32,863 nt of DNA, from positions 1 through 32,863 of the forward strand of contig JAUWTO010000010.1 in the NCBI GenBank assembly GCA_030614685.1. Direction: 5' to 3'. The first letter of the stretch is position 1. Every line of letters begins with the position of its first letter. Under the pieces are notes generated by a model. That model saw only the letters and a list, made by a program, of their open reading frames with translations. It was not told the DNA's origin and ran no database searches. This document shows, piece after piece, positions 1 through 7,866 of this stretch. Both the position numbers and the translations under genes were made by a program. The DNA comes from Candidatus Aminicenantota bacterium (GTDB taxonomy: Bacteria; Acidobacteriota; Aminicenantia; Aminicenantales; Aminicenantaceae).

Positions 1-89
1 AAAGCGGGCGAGACTCCTGTTTGTGTGGACGGTTAAATTTCATCGGGACTCTGTACGGATGGCGGTGAATAGCTAAATAAACCTTTAAA

Positions 90-124
90 CATAAAATAAG
101 GGGGCTTGGAAACGCCATGCCCCT
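90..124 (-). terminator. Possible terminator after the iscU operon
   Basis: Read on the minus strand, GGGGC and GCCCC form a short GC stem (123-119 with 105-101) around a 13-base loop, followed by a T-rich run TTATTTTAT. It lies about 35 bases past the iscU stop codon, where this operon would be expected to end. The stem is short and the loop large, so this is a weak to moderate call. A second small hairpin, AGAGC-TTCC-GCTCT at 138-151, lies between it and the stop codon. Confidence 0.4.
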
Positions 125-158
125 ACTTGCTAGCTTCAGAGCTTCCGCTCTTTCGATC

Positions 159-530
159 TTATTTCTGTTTGCTTCTGTAATCCTCTATCGCCTTATGAAG
201 CGCGTCCGCACCCAGGTTGGAGCAGTGCATTTTGTTTCCGGGCAGACCGCCCAGCTCATCCGCCACATCCTGGTTTGTGATCTGCATGGCCTCATCCAGG
301 GTTTTGCCCATGGCCATCTCGCTCACCATGCTGGAGACAGCGATGGCGGCGCCACATCCGAAGGTCTGGAATTTCACCTCACTGAGGCGGTCCTCTTTGA
401 CCTTGATATAAAACGTCATCATATCGCCGCACACGGGATTTCCGACCTCTCCGACGCCATCGGCGTCCTTGAGGACTCCCACGTTGCGAGGATCGGAGAA
501 ATGCTCCATGACTTTGTCACTGTACATCAT
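159..530 (-). CDS. iscU: IscU/NifU-type Fe-S cluster scaffold protein
   Basis: Cytoplasmic scaffold on which [2Fe-2S] and [4Fe-4S] clusters are assembled before transfer to apoproteins. The 123-residue protein is a single IscU domain of normal length. The three cluster-ligand cysteines are present: C34 in NPVCGD, C59 in FGCGAAIA and C103 in KMHCSN. The conserved aspartate after the first cysteine (D36) is also present, so the scaffold looks functional. The start overlaps the end of the upstream iscS-like gene by 14 bases, so the two are co-transcribed and probably translationally coupled. This matters because that partner lacks the PLP lysine, so sulfur may reach this scaffold by a route other than classical cysteine desulfuration. 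The family call is very safe; iscU versus nifU naming is by length and single-domain layout. Confidence 0.95.
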   Translation of the reverse strand: MMYSDKVMEHFSDPRNVGVLKDADGVGEVGNPVCGDMMTFYIKVKEDRLSEVKFQTFGCGAAIAVSSMVSEMAMGKTLDEAMQITNQDVADELGGLPGNKMHCSNLGADALHKAIEDYRSKQK

Positions 531-1710
531 TGTTGTTCTCCTCCAGATATTGGGTGTAGAGCGGCGACATCTTGCGCAGTTTCTCTATGTTGGGAGAGAA
601 TATCTCGATGAAATAGTCGATGTCTTCCTGTGTCAGGCTGTCGATCAGGCTGAAGACCAGCGAGCCCTGAGCCAGGGCGTGATCCAGCCCCATGGCCAGC
701 AGGACATGGGATACCTTCAGGGATTTGGATGTGCAGGCAGACCCGCTGGAGACCGCGATCCCCTGCATGTCCAGGGTCAAGAGCATGGCTTCCCCCTCCA
801 CAAAGGCCACGCAGAAACTGGCATGATGAGGCAGCCGGTTGACCGGATGGCCGGTGAGGACCACATGTTCCATCTCGAAGGACAGGTGCTGGACGATGCG
901 GTCCCTCAGGGGCTGTACCCTCGCTATTCGGTTTTCCATCTCACGGCCGGCGATCTCGGCCGCCTCACCCAGGCCCACGATACCCGGCAGGTTTTCAGAC
1001 CCGGCTCGCTTGCCGTGTTCCTGGATCCCGCCGTCGATAAGCGGCAGGATGCCGGTCCCCTTTCGGACATAAAGGGCCGCGCTGCCGTTGGGGCCGTAAA
1101 ACTGGTTCCCTGCCAAGCTGAGCGCCTGGACGCCCAGTTCCTGGACATCCACCGGGATCACACCCGCCGCGGCCACGGCATCGGTGTGCAGCACAACCCC
1201 CGCCTGCCGGCATACCTCGGCGATCTCCTGGAAATGAGGCTGTATGGTTCCCACCTCGCTATTGGCCAGCATGATCGAGACCACGGTCGTCTCCGGCATT
1301 ATGGCCTTACGGATCTCATCCGGGTCGATCACAGCCTGCTGGTCAACGGGGACCTGTGTGGACGTATAACCCAATCGTTCCAGGCTCTTCACCGAATTCA
1401 GGACTGAGAGGTGCTCGATCGCCGATACAACGCTGTGCTTCCCCTGCTTGCGTTTGGCCAGGGCCAGCCCCTTCAGGGCAAAATTGTTGGATTCGGTTCC
1501 GCTGGACGTGAAATAGATCTCAGAAGGCTCGGCATTGATGAGCGCGGCGACCCTGGCCCGGGCTCCTTCCAGAGCCTCCGCCGCCGTCTGACCGAAGGAG
1601 TGCAGGTTCTGGGGATTACCGAACCGCTCCCCGAGATAGGGAAGCATGGCTTCCTTGACCCGGGGGTGCAGCGGAGTCCCGGCGATCCGGTCCATATACA
1701 CTTTTCTCAT
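517..1710 (-). CDS. IscS/NifS-like protein lacking the PLP lysine
   Basis: Overall a class V aminotransferase-fold cysteine desulfurase homologue, 397 residues, the normal length. The catalytic cysteine loop is intact (SSGSACTS, C326), as are H100 (AIEH) and D177 (HTDA). The usual Schiff-base motif S-x-H-K-x-Y-G-P-K-G reads A-G-N-Q-F-Y-G-P-N-G here, so the PLP lysine is Q203 and the preceding histidine is N202. Other PLP contacts also differ: HTDAVQ is HTDAVA, NNE is NSE, and the RFSLG end reads VFSLI. From family knowledge, Archaeoglobus fulgidus IscS likewise lacks this lysine (an aspartate there), binds no PLP, and still forms a complex with IscU using its cysteine. I infer the protein cannot desulfurate cysteine in the classical way and may act as an IscU partner or cluster-assembly platform. 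It sits between nfu and iscU in one operon. Confidence 0.9.
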   Translation of the reverse strand: MRKVYMDRIAGTPLHPRVKEAMLPYLGERFGNPQNLHSFGQTAAEALEGARARVAALINAEPSEIYFTSSGTESNNFALKGLALAKRKQGKHSVVSAIEHLSVLNSVKSLERLGYTSTQVPVDQQAVIDPDEIRKAIMPETTVVSIMLANSEVGTIQPHFQEIAEVCRQAGVVLHTDAVAAAGVIPVDVQELGVQALSLAGNQFYGPNGSAALYVRKGTGILPLIDGGIQEHGKRAGSENLPGIVGLGEAAEIAGREMENRIARVQPLRDRIVQHLSFEMEHVVLTGHPVNRLPHHASFCVAFVEGEAMLLTLDMQGIAVSSGSACTSKSLKVSHVLLAMGLDHALAQGSLVFSLIDSLTQEDIDYFIEIFSPNIEKLRKMSPLYTQYLEENNNDVQ

Positions 1711-1796
1711 TTATTTCCTCGATCTGCCCGGATGTCCCTTGCCTGGTCCTAACGCGATTCTATCTAAGGAGTGTATGCGTCCTATGGAGCCCAAGT

Positions 1797-1825
1797 CCCT
1801 CTGCTCAGAGGGGGGCGAAGGCCCC
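1797..1825. other. Two abutting hairpins between nfu and the iscS-like gene
   Basis: CCCTCTG and CAGAGGG (1797-1812) are followed directly by GGGGC-GAAG-GCCCC (1812-1825). They lie in the 141-base gap between the nfu stop codon and the iscS-like start, the only sizeable gap in this operon. There is no T-run, so this does not look like a full terminator. Plausible roles are mRNA processing or stability, setting different levels of Nfu and of the two downstream proteins. That role is inferred from position only. Confidence 0.4.
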
Positions 1826-1851
1826 TGGTCGATCTGGCAACTCGAGAAGGG

Positions 1852-2073
1852 TCAGACAGAAACGACTTCCAGAACCTCCGGGATCTCCTTCTTCAGGAGT
1901 TTCTCGATGCCCATTTTCAGCGTCATCTGGGACATGGGACAGCCGGCACAGGCCCCGACCAGTTTCACCTTGACAATGCCGTCGTCTCCGACATCCACGA
2001 GCTCGACATTCCCTCCGTCCGCAACCAGAGAGGGACGGATCTTATTCAGAACCTCTTCTACTCTTTCTTTCAT
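1852..2073 (-). CDS. nfu: Nfu-type (NifU C-terminal domain) Fe-S carrier
   Basis: A 73-residue stand-alone NifU C-terminal domain, which in this family binds a labile [4Fe-4S] cluster, usually bridged between two protomers, and delivers it to target proteins. The diagnostic CxxC is C42-A-G-C45 in [10 protein letters not shown], and the upstream [10 protein letters not shown] segment is typical of the domain. The length matches the isolated domain. The start has a good ribosome site (AAAGGAG, 7 bases from ATG). It is the first gene of the operon nfu, iscS-like, iscU, directly behind a promoter and a 20-base palindrome at 2132-2151. Confidence 0.93.
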   Translation of the reverse strand: MKERVEEVLNKIRPSLVADGGNVELVDVGDDGIVKVKLVGACAGCPMSQMTLKMGIEKLLKKEIPEVLEVVSV

Positions 2074-2099
2074 CCTAGGTTTCTCCTTTGCAGGGATAG

Positions 2100-2128
2100 A
2101 TTGTATATTAAATCTTTTTAGCCGACAA
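2100..2128 (-). promoter_or_regulatory. Sigma-70-type promoter of the nfu operon
   Basis: On the minus strand TTGTCG (2128-2123) and TACAAT (2105-2100) are separated by 17 bases, a good housekeeping promoter spacing. Transcription would start near 2093, leaving a leader of about 20 bases with the AAAGGAG ribosome site. The palindrome at 2132-2151 ends three bases upstream of the -35 box, a position compatible with activation or with interference at the -35. Confidence 0.55.
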
Positions 2129-2131
2129 GTC

Positions 2132-2151
2132 TATTGGACCTTGGTCCAATA
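2132..2151. promoter_or_regulatory. Palindromic operator candidate upstream of nfu
   Basis: TATTGGACC-TT-GGTCCAATA is a perfect inverted repeat with 9-base arms. The same core, TATTGGAC-N4-GTCCAATA, recurs at 7932-7951 in front of the desulforedoxin operon, with the shared flank GTATTGGAC at one side and CCAATAGAC at the other. The family of the regulator cannot be read from the DNA. An Rrf2/IscR-type factor would fit the regulated genes (Fe-S assembly, oxygen defence), but this is inference. A role as terminator for the upstream alr is unlikely, since no T-run follows. Confidence 0.65.
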
Positions 2152-2227
2152 CGCCGTGTTCCAAGCCCATCTTGTTTATAGCACTCCAGGGTCTTATTGT
2201 CAACTATTCCTATAGATTTTATAATAT

Positions 2228-3391
2228 TTAATCCTCCGCTTTCGACTCCTTCACGATCCGGGGTATATTTGGACTGAGACGGGCCACGATCTCGTAGTTT
2301 ATGGTCCCAGCCCAAGCCGCCAGCATATCGGCAGACACCTGGTCGGCCTGAGAACGGCCGATCAGGACGACCGGATCTTCCAAGCCGGCGGCCGGGATAT
2401 CGGTGATGTCCGCCGTGATGAAATTCATGGCCACCCTCCCCCGCAAAGGGGCCCTCTGTCCCTCGATCAGGACGTGGGCGATGTTGGAGAGATGACGGGG
2501 ATAGCCGTCCGAATACCCGATAGGGATCACGGCCAGCCGTGTGGCCCGCGTGGCCCGAAAAGAACGTCCGTATCCGACGAATGCTCCCTTGGGGATGGAT
2601 TTGACCTGGGCAATGCGGGCCTTCCAGGCCAGGACCGGATGGAGCTCGAGCGGATCCCGATCCTGCTGCAGGCTCGAGACGTAGGTCTCTTTGGAGGGCC
2701 ACAGCCAATACAGCCCGATCCCTACCCTCAGCATGTCGAAGTGGGTCTCCGGAAACAGAATGGCCGCCGCCGTACAGGACATGTGCCGGAGAGGAATCCG
2801 TAAGCCCTTTTTCTCGAGTTCAGCCAGGGAACGGTTGAAGCTTTCCAATTGACGCCGGGCATAGGAGTGATCGGTGGTATCCTCGATATCTGCGAAGTGC
2901 GACGAGATCCCCTCGAGCACGATCCCGGGATACAGCCGCAGCTGCTCGATCATTGCGCCCAGTTTTCCGGGATCGACGCCCTGGCGATTGGTCCCGGTTT
3001 CGAGTTTGATGTGGACATAGGCCTGGAGCCGCCGGTCCTGGCAGAGGCGGCCCAGCCTCTCGATCGCCTCCGGATTGTACACCGTCAGCCTCAGGCCGTG
3101 CACCACGGCCTCCTCGAGATCGGAGAGGGCAACATAGCCCGAGATCAAGATCGGGGTTCGGATCCCTTGATCACTCAGGGAGACCCCCTCTTCCAGAGAG
3201 TGCACACCCAGCCAGTCGGCGCCTTCCGCAAGGGCCAGGTCCGCGACCTGGGACATACCGTGGCCATAGGCATTGGCCTTAACCATGGCCAGGACCTTGC
3301 GCTTAGGCCCGACCAGGGCGCGGAACTGCTTGAGATTATGGGAGAGCGCGGCCCTGTCCAGCTCGATCCACTGGAGGTATTCCGCATTCAT
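2228..3391 (-). CDS. alr: Alanine racemase
   Basis: PLP enzyme interconverting L- and D-alanine for peptidoglycan. The 387-residue protein has the normal fold-type III layout: an N-terminal TIM barrel with the PLP lysine K38 in MVKANAYGHG, then a C-terminal beta domain carrying the catalytic tyrosine in the VGYGRSF segment, followed by RLAVIPIGYSDGYPR. The conserved GRVAMNF substrate-pocket motif is present near residue 315. It is the last gene of the minus-strand unit; its start lies only seven bases after the purA stop, with no clear ribosome site, so translation is probably coupled to purA. The palindrome-controlled nfu operon begins about 150 bases downstream. Confidence 0.95.
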   Translation of the reverse strand: MNAEYLQWIELDRAALSHNLKQFRALVGPKRKVLAMVKANAYGHGMSQVADLALAEGADWLGVHSLEEGVSLSDQGIRTPILISGYVALSDLEEAVVHGLRLTVYNPEAIERLGRLCQDRRLQAYVHIKLETGTNRQGVDPGKLGAMIEQLRLYPGIVLEGISSHFADIEDTTDHSYARRQLESFNRSLAELEKKGLRIPLRHMSCTAAAILFPETHFDMLRVGIGLYWLWPSKETYVSSLQQDRDPLELHPVLAWKARIAQVKSIPKGAFVGYGRSFRATRATRLAVIPIGYSDGYPRHLSNIAHVLIEGQRAPLRGRVAMNFITADITDIPAAGLEDPVVLIGRSQADQVSADMLAAWAGTINYEIVARLSPNIPRIVKESKAED

Positions 3392-3398
3392 GGGACAG

Positions 3399-4721
3399 TC
3401 AGGCAGCGGCGGGATCGAGTCTGGACAGGTCGACCAGTCCCCGCAGATGGTCCTCCATCAAGATCGTGTCCCGGCGGCCCACGCCCGTGGAGATGATCGC
3501 GACCTTGACTTCCAGGAGGTCTTCGATGAGCTTGACATAATCCCGGAATCCCTGGGGAAGGTCATCCCAGGCGCTCTGGCCGGCAACGCCGGTCCCCCAT
3601 CCCTTTACTGTCCGGTAACGAGGCTCCGCTTTTTCCAGAACCCAGCTTTCCATGGGAAAGCTCGGCAGCGTCTCCCCTTTGTAGGTGTAATCGACACAGA
3701 CCTTGATCTCTTCTAGGCCATCCAGGACATCCGGCTTGGTCAGGATGATCCGTTTGACTCCGTTCAAGCGGCAGGCATACGCCAACTGCACGGCATCCAG
3801 CCAGCCGCAGCGCCTGGGCCTGCCAGTGGTGGAGCCGTATTCCTGGCCGTGGTCCCGCAGGTATTCCCCCCATTGGTCAAAGGCCTCTGTGGGGAAGGGC
3901 CCTTCCCCGACCCGGGTCGTGTAGGCTTTGCACACTCCCAGGACGGCATCCAGCTTATCCGGGCCGATCCCCAGGCCGGAGCATATGCCGCCGGCCGTGG
4001 AGTTGGAGGATGTGACAAAGGGATAGGTGCCGTGATCCACATCCAGAAGCGCACCCTGCGCCCCCTCGTACAGCACGGGTCTTCCCTCTCTGAAGGCATT
4101 GTCCAGGAAAAACGAAACATCCCGGATATAGGGGCGGAGCTGCTCGGCATACTCCGAGAACTGCCGGACGATGGGCTCCGCCTCGAGCGGCTCTTTCCCG
4201 TAGTGGGCAAGCAGGACGTTTTTCTCTCTCACATTGTGTTCGATCTTGGTCCGCAGGAGCTCCGGGTTGAGCAGGTCTCCGACCTTGATTCCCAGCCGAT
4301 CGGCCTTGTCCACATAGGCCGGACCGATGCCCCGGCAGGTCGTCCCGATCTTCAGATCGCTCTGTTCCTCGCGCAGGCTCTCGATCTCCGTGTGGTAGGG
4401 TAGGATGAGGTGGGCGTTGGGGCTGATGAGGATGTTGTCCTGGATGTCGATCCCGATCTCCTCCAAGGCCTTTTTTTCCTGCAGGAACGCCTCCGGGTTG
4501 ATAACCATGCCATTGCCCATCAGGCAGAGCTTGCCGCTGTGCAGCACGCCGGACGGGATGAGGTGCAGGATCACCTTGCGACCATCGACATAGATGGTAT
4601 GGCCGGCATTGTGCCCGCCCTGGTAGCGGGCCACGATATCGAAAGCCGGGGTGAGCAGGTCTGTGATCTTTCCCTTGCCTTCGTCCCCCCACTGCATACC
4701 GATAACGGCGACATTGCTCAT
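3399..4721 (-). CDS. purA: Adenylosuccinate synthetase
   Basis: Catalyses GTP-dependent condensation of IMP and aspartate to adenylosuccinate, the first committed step to AMP. The 440-residue protein is full length. Visible motifs include the P-loop-like GMQWGDEGKGK at the N-terminus, GTTCRGIGPAY, GALLDVDHGTYPFVTSSN, TTGRPRRCGW and LTKPDVLDG. I take the ATG at 4721 as start; an in-frame GTG lies one codon upstream, but family members begin directly with the M-x-N-V-x-V-I-G strand. A GGAGGGGG ribosome site precedes it. It is sandwiched between the porin (11-base gap) and alr, an unusual place for a purine gene. Confidence 0.96.
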   Translation of the reverse strand: MSNVAVIGMQWGDEGKGKITDLLTPAFDIVARYQGGHNAGHTIYVDGRKVILHLIPSGVLHSGKLCLMGNGMVINPEAFLQEKKALEEIGIDIQDNILISPNAHLILPYHTEIESLREEQSDLKIGTTCRGIGPAYVDKADRLGIKVGDLLNPELLRTKIEHNVREKNVLLAHYGKEPLEAEPIVRQFSEYAEQLRPYIRDVSFFLDNAFREGRPVLYEGAQGALLDVDHGTYPFVTSSNSTAGGICSGLGIGPDKLDAVLGVCKAYTTRVGEGPFPTEAFDQWGEYLRDHGQEYGSTTGRPRRCGWLDAVQLAYACRLNGVKRIILTKPDVLDGLEEIKVCVDYTYKGETLPSFPMESWVLEKAEPRYRTVKGWGTGVAGQSAWDDLPQGFRDYVKLIEDLLEVKVAIISTGVGRRDTILMEDHLRGLVDLSRLDPAAA

Positions 4722-4735
4722 CACACCACCCCCTC

Positions 4736-5776
4736 CTAGAATCCCACAGCCACCTGAACGAGCCAGGTGTCGTTATTGATCTCCACGTCCTTTTCCCGGT
4801 TGAAGTCATACTCGAGCTTGAGGAACGCATTCTGGGCGAACATGAAGACGGCGCCCAGGGCCCAGCGGGTCCGGTCCAGGTGGAATCCCTCACCCGGTGT
4901 ATCCGGTCCTTCGAATCCCGGGCCGTGAAAGGCGTCGTCGTACTTCACGACCTGATAGCTCACGACCGGGCGGAAATTCTTCCAGACCATGGCGGTCTGG
5001 ATGTAATACCCCCAGCCTTCGGCGTCTTCAAAAGGTTTCGGGGTCTCTGAACGGGAGTGGTTATACTCGGCCTTGAGGTAGTAATCCGAGGTGGCCCAGA
5101 TCGCGGTCCCTGCCTGCAGGATCCGGTCGCGGCTGTTGGCATCATCGTACTTTCCCCGGTAGTAAGAGTATCCGACCGAGAATCCATCACCCAGGGACAG
5201 GTCCAGCCGCCCGCCCCAACCCTTATTGCGGTTGTTGTCCCGGAACTGCTGGCCGCTGGACAGGAATTCACCTTCCGATAGGCCGTTCCCCATGTAGAGC
5301 ACATACTCCAGACCGCTGATCGAGCCGCCCCCGCTTACACCGATGTCTCGCCAGGTAAAGGGAAACAGGTACTCGATGTTCAGGGGGGGATTGACCATAT
5401 CGGTCTGATGGGGAAGGTTGTTCTCGTTGAACTGGCCGAAGGGGACGACAAAAAGCCCCAACTTGGTATTGAAGTACTCGGAAGCCTGAAAACTCAGCCA
5501 GGCCTGGTTGAGGTCGAAGCGGTTCCCTTCGTAGTAGGAGGCCTCTGTCACGAATGAGATTTGGGGTGCCAACTGCCCGGACATCAGGATCCCCAGCAGC
5601 GGGTTCTCGAACGTACCGTCGGGATACGGGCCGTCCACCTCACTTTTAATATAGTCCGCGGCCAGGTAGCCGCCGACCCGGACCCGGAACGGATCCGTCT
5701 GGGGCAGCATCTGTTGAGCCCCGGCCCAGGTCGCACTTGCCAGTAACAACAAGACCAAAAATGTGTTTTTTTTCAT
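4736..5776 (-). CDS. Outer-membrane porin-like beta-barrel protein
   Basis: A 346-residue exported protein. A classical signal peptide (basic MKKN, hydrophobic core, cleavage likely after AGA before QQ) is followed by many short alternating, aromatic-rich beta strands. It ends in the phenylalanine-terminated strand VQVAVGF, the usual outer-membrane insertion signal. Features such as the FVVPFGQF strand near residue 110 and strands rich in Y, W and G resemble phosphate-selective porin O/P-type barrels. No substrate can be assigned. The ATG overlaps the stop of the upstream flavoprotein by four bases (ATGA), so it is translationally coupled within an oxygen-defence and housekeeping operon. Its presence is good evidence for an outer membrane. 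Confidence 0.8.
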   Translation of the reverse strand: MKKNTFLVLLLLASATWAGAQQMLPQTDPFRVRVGGYLAADYIKSEVDGPYPDGTFENPLLGILMSGQLAPQISFVTEASYYEGNRFDLNQAWLSFQASEYFNTKLGLFVVPFGQFNENNLPHQTDMVNPPLNIEYLFPFTWRDIGVSGGGSISGLEYVLYMGNGLSEGEFLSSGQQFRDNNRNKGWGGRLDLSLGDGFSVGYSYYRGKYDDANSRDRILQAGTAIWATSDYYLKAEYNHSRSETPKPFEDAEGWGYYIQTAMVWKNFRPVVSYQVVKYDDAFHGPGFEGPDTPGEGFHLDRTRWALGAVFMFAQNAFLKLEYDFNREKDVEINNDTWLVQVAVGF

Positions 5777-6975
5777 ATCGCTGTGATGTCGAAATCGTCA
5801 TCCAGGAGCTTATCCATCCAGCGGCCCACGTCCGCCTTTTCGGCCACCAGGCGGTTGATCTCGTTGACTCCCGCCTTGGTCCCCATCCACACCGCCCCGA
5901 CCAGCCGACCCTCCTGGATCACGACTTTTTTATAGATCCCCTGATCCGGTGTTTCCCGTTGGAACTCCTGAGCCGTGCCCGGCTCCGGATTGACCAGGCC
6001 AATGGACGTGACGGTCACGCCCATGACTTTGAGGGTATTGGAGGGCACGCTGCCCTCGTAGACCTGAGGGCGTCCCAGAATGGTATGGGCTGCTGTCCGG
6101 GCCTGCTGGAAGGAGGCCGGGATGATCCCGTAGATCCGGCCGCGGTGCTGCACGCTGTCGCCGGCCGCATAGATGAGGGGATCGCTGGTCTGGAGCGAAT
6201 CATCGACGATGATCCCCTTGTCGGTCTCGAGCCCAGCCTCCCGGGCCAGCTCGATCCGCGGCCTCACGCCGGCCGCCACGATGATCATGTCGGCCGGGCT
6301 CTCGCCGCCGTCCTTGAACCGCAGCCCCCGAGCCTCGCCCTCTCCCAGGATCTCCTCGGTCGCCACGTCGAGATGGACGCGGATCCCCAGGCTCTCAACC
6401 TGGCGCTTCAGGACCTCAGCACCCGGAATGTCCAACTGACGGGGGAGGAGGCGCGGGAAGAACTCATAGACATCCACGTCCCCGCCCCGGGTCTTGACCG
6501 CCCGCGCGATCTCCAGGCCCAGAAGCCCCCCTCCGATGATCGCCACCCGGGGGTGATCTGCCATATAGTCCAGGATGGCCTGGGCATCATCCAGCGTCCT
6601 CAGGGTGAAGACCCCGCGTTTATCCGTTCCCTGGAAGGGAGGGACGGCGGCATAGGCCCCGTTGGCCAGGACCAGGCGATCATAGGGGAAAAACCCTCTC
6701 CCGTCTGTTTCCACCGCCTTGGAGTCCCGCCGGATCCCGATCACCCTGCTGTCCAGATGGAGCTCCAATCCCTGCTCCCGGTACCACTCCTCCTTGAATG
6801 CGAAGAGCCGTTCATAAGCCAGGTTACCGGCCAGGTATTCGATGAGGTTGGGCCGCGGGTAATACAGGTGTTTTTCATCCCCGAGCAGTACGATTTTTGC
6901 TCCGGGGTCCAGCTCCCGCAGGGTCTTAGCCAGAATCGTCCCGGACAAACCATTCCCTACGATGACGACATTCAT
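5773..6975 (-). CDS. FAD/NAD(P)H-dependent oxidoreductase, likely rubredoxin reductase
   Basis: A 400-residue two-dinucleotide-binding-domain flavoprotein. The N-terminal FAD motif is VGNGLSG (residues 6-12), the second Rossmann motif for NAD(P)H is IGGGLLGLE near residue 148, and the FAD-binding IYAAGD motif lies near 268. This architecture is shared by NADH:rubredoxin oxidoreductases, NirB N-termini and related enzymes. Because the gene immediately upstream is rubredoxin, I infer it reduces rubredoxin, which would pass electrons to the rubrerythrin-like protein or another peroxide- or oxygen-reducing partner. The C-terminal 100 residues form the usual alpha/beta cap. The ribosome site is modest. 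It overlaps the downstream porin start by four bases. Confidence 0.85.
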   Translation of the reverse strand: MNVVIVGNGLSGTILAKTLRELDPGAKIVLLGDEKHLYYPRPNLIEYLAGNLAYERLFAFKEEWYREQGLELHLDSRVIGIRRDSKAVETDGRGFFPYDRLVLANGAYAAVPPFQGTDKRGVFTLRTLDDAQAILDYMADHPRVAIIGGGLLGLEIARAVKTRGGDVDVYEFFPRLLPRQLDIPGAEVLKRQVESLGIRVHLDVATEEILGEGEARGLRFKDGGESPADMIIVAAGVRPRIELAREAGLETDKGIIVDDSLQTSDPLIYAAGDSVQHRGRIYGIIPASFQQARTAAHTILGRPQVYEGSVPSNTLKVMGVTVTSIGLVNPEPGTAQEFQRETPDQGIYKKVVIQEGRLVGAVWMGTKAGVNEINRLVAEKADVGRWMDKLLDDDFDITAI

Positions 6976-7011
6976 TTTAGTGGAGCCTGCTCTCCTGAAG
7001 AGTGCTGTCGA

Positions 7012-7173
7012 TCAGTCCATCTTCTGGAAGAACTCTTTCCCGACGCCGCACTGGGGGCAGACCCAGTCGTCGGGGATGTCCTCAAAAGCGGTCCCGGGAG
7101 CGATCCCGCCGTCGGGATCTCCCATCCCGGGATCGTAGATGTAGCCACAGGCTGTGCATTCGTATTTATCCAT
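7012..7173 (-). CDS. Rubredoxin
   Basis: A 53-residue protein too short for many gene callers. It has the complete rubredoxin signature: C6-T-A-C9-G-Y near the N-terminus and C39-P-Q-C42-G-V near the C-terminus, with the conserved Y-I-Y-D-P and DDWVCP segments. The four cysteines bind a single iron used for one-electron transfer in the cytoplasm. A GGAGGA ribosome site stands just upstream of the ATG. It lies between the rubrerythrin-like gene and the flavoprotein, its probable reductase, in an oxygen-defence operon. Confidence 0.95.
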   Translation of the reverse strand: MDKYECTACGYIYDPGMGDPDGGIAPGTAFEDIPDDWVCPQCGVGKEFFQKMD

Positions 7174-7220
7174 GTCGGTCCTCCTCACAATTTAGTTTAT
7201 CCGGGATCACTCCCGGTAAC

Positions 7221-7673
7221 TCAATCCTCTTCCAGGACATGCTCTTCGTACTTGACTTCCAGTTTGTACTTGTGGGCCTTCTCCTGCTCCGCCATAAAAT
7301 CGAAGAGCTTCTGCAAATCCGCGTCATCCGAGCTGTTTTTCAGTTTGGTGTACAGCTCAATGGCGCTCTGTTCTTTTTTAGCGGCAAAAATGAGAAGATC
7401 CTGGAAATTCATCTCCGGGCCGGTGGGTTCCTCGACCAGGTAATCGGAGATCTTCAGGTCGATAACCCTCTCGGGTTTCAGGGAGGCGATCTTCTGGGAA
7501 GTTAACTCGACCAGGAGTTTTTTGTGGTTCTTCTCTTCCTCCTGCAGTTCCAGAAGCAGCTCTCTGAGTCCGGGGGACTTGGCTTTCTCACTCATGCTAC
7601 CATAGGCTTCAACAGCGTCCTCTTCCCGTGCGATCGCAAACTTGATGACATCTTCAAAATTATTGAATTCCAT
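7221..7673 (-). CDS. Rubrerythrin/ferritin-like diiron protein
   Basis: A 150-residue four-helix ferritin-like protein. The diiron ligand pattern is visible: glutamates E17/E18 in helix 1, E47-K-N-H50 in helix 2, E101 in helix 3 and E131-K-A-H134 in helix 4. Members of this family reduce hydrogen peroxide or handle iron in anaerobes. The C-terminal rubredoxin-like FeS4 domain of classical rubrerythrin is absent, but a separate rubredoxin is encoded next door and could supply electrons; that is inference. The AGAAGGAGA ribosome site supports the start. Specific names such as erythrin or YciE-like cannot be separated from sequence inspection alone. Confidence 0.82.
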   Translation of the reverse strand: MEFNNFEDVIKFAIAREEDAVEAYGSMSEKAKSPGLRELLLELQEEEKNHKKLLVELTSQKIASLKPERVIDLKISDYLVEEPTGPEMNFQDLLIFAAKKEQSAIELYTKLKNSSDDADLQKLFDFMAEQEKAHKYKLEVKYEEHVLEED

Positions 7674-7701
7674 AATTTCTCCTTCTCAGGGGACTGTAGA
7701 T

Positions 7702-7824
7702 CTATTCGTCTTTCTTGGGCTGCATGGGCTTGCCGCAGCACACGAGTGTTCCTGCGCCGGGCTTGACCACCTGGACTTCCTGCCCGCATAGGGCACACAC
7801 ATAAATCTTTCCTTTTTCCGCCAT
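7702..7824 (-). CDS. Desulforedoxin-like FeS4 protein
   Basis: A 40-residue small protein with C10-A-L-C13 and an adjacent pair C29-C30, the cysteine spacing of desulforedoxin and of the N-terminal domain of desulfoferrodoxin. The TLVCCGKPM segment is typical. It probably binds one iron with four cysteines as a homodimer and moves electrons in superoxide or peroxide defence. It is the first gene of the unit that continues into the rubrerythrin-like gene, rubredoxin and the flavoprotein. An AAGGAG ribosome site precedes the ATG. It could alternatively be called a desulfoferrodoxin FeS4 iron-binding-domain protein. Confidence 0.88.
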   Translation of the reverse strand: MAEKGKIYVCALCGQEVQVVKPGAGTLVCCGKPMQPKKDE

Positions 7825-7866
7825 CTAAGGACTCCTTTCCAGTTAAGGTATTTCTTAGGGCTTATC

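Noticed and set aside
1-43. Two partial frames at the left edge: a plus-strand tail ending at TAA 34-36 and a minus-strand frame starting with ATG at 43 and leaving the window
   Set aside because: Each covers 14 codons or fewer, has no recognisable motif, and the minus-strand start has no clear ribosome site. Sequence beyond the edge is needed.
469-1407. Long plus-strand frames opposite the iscS-like, purA, porin, flavoprotein, dehydrogenase and gatDE genes (for example 469-1407, 5737-7443, 9457-10842, 27125-28432)
   Set aside because: They lie antisense to well-supported protein families, have biased compositions rich in H, D, G and R, and show no family motifs. They are shadows of high-GC coding sequence.
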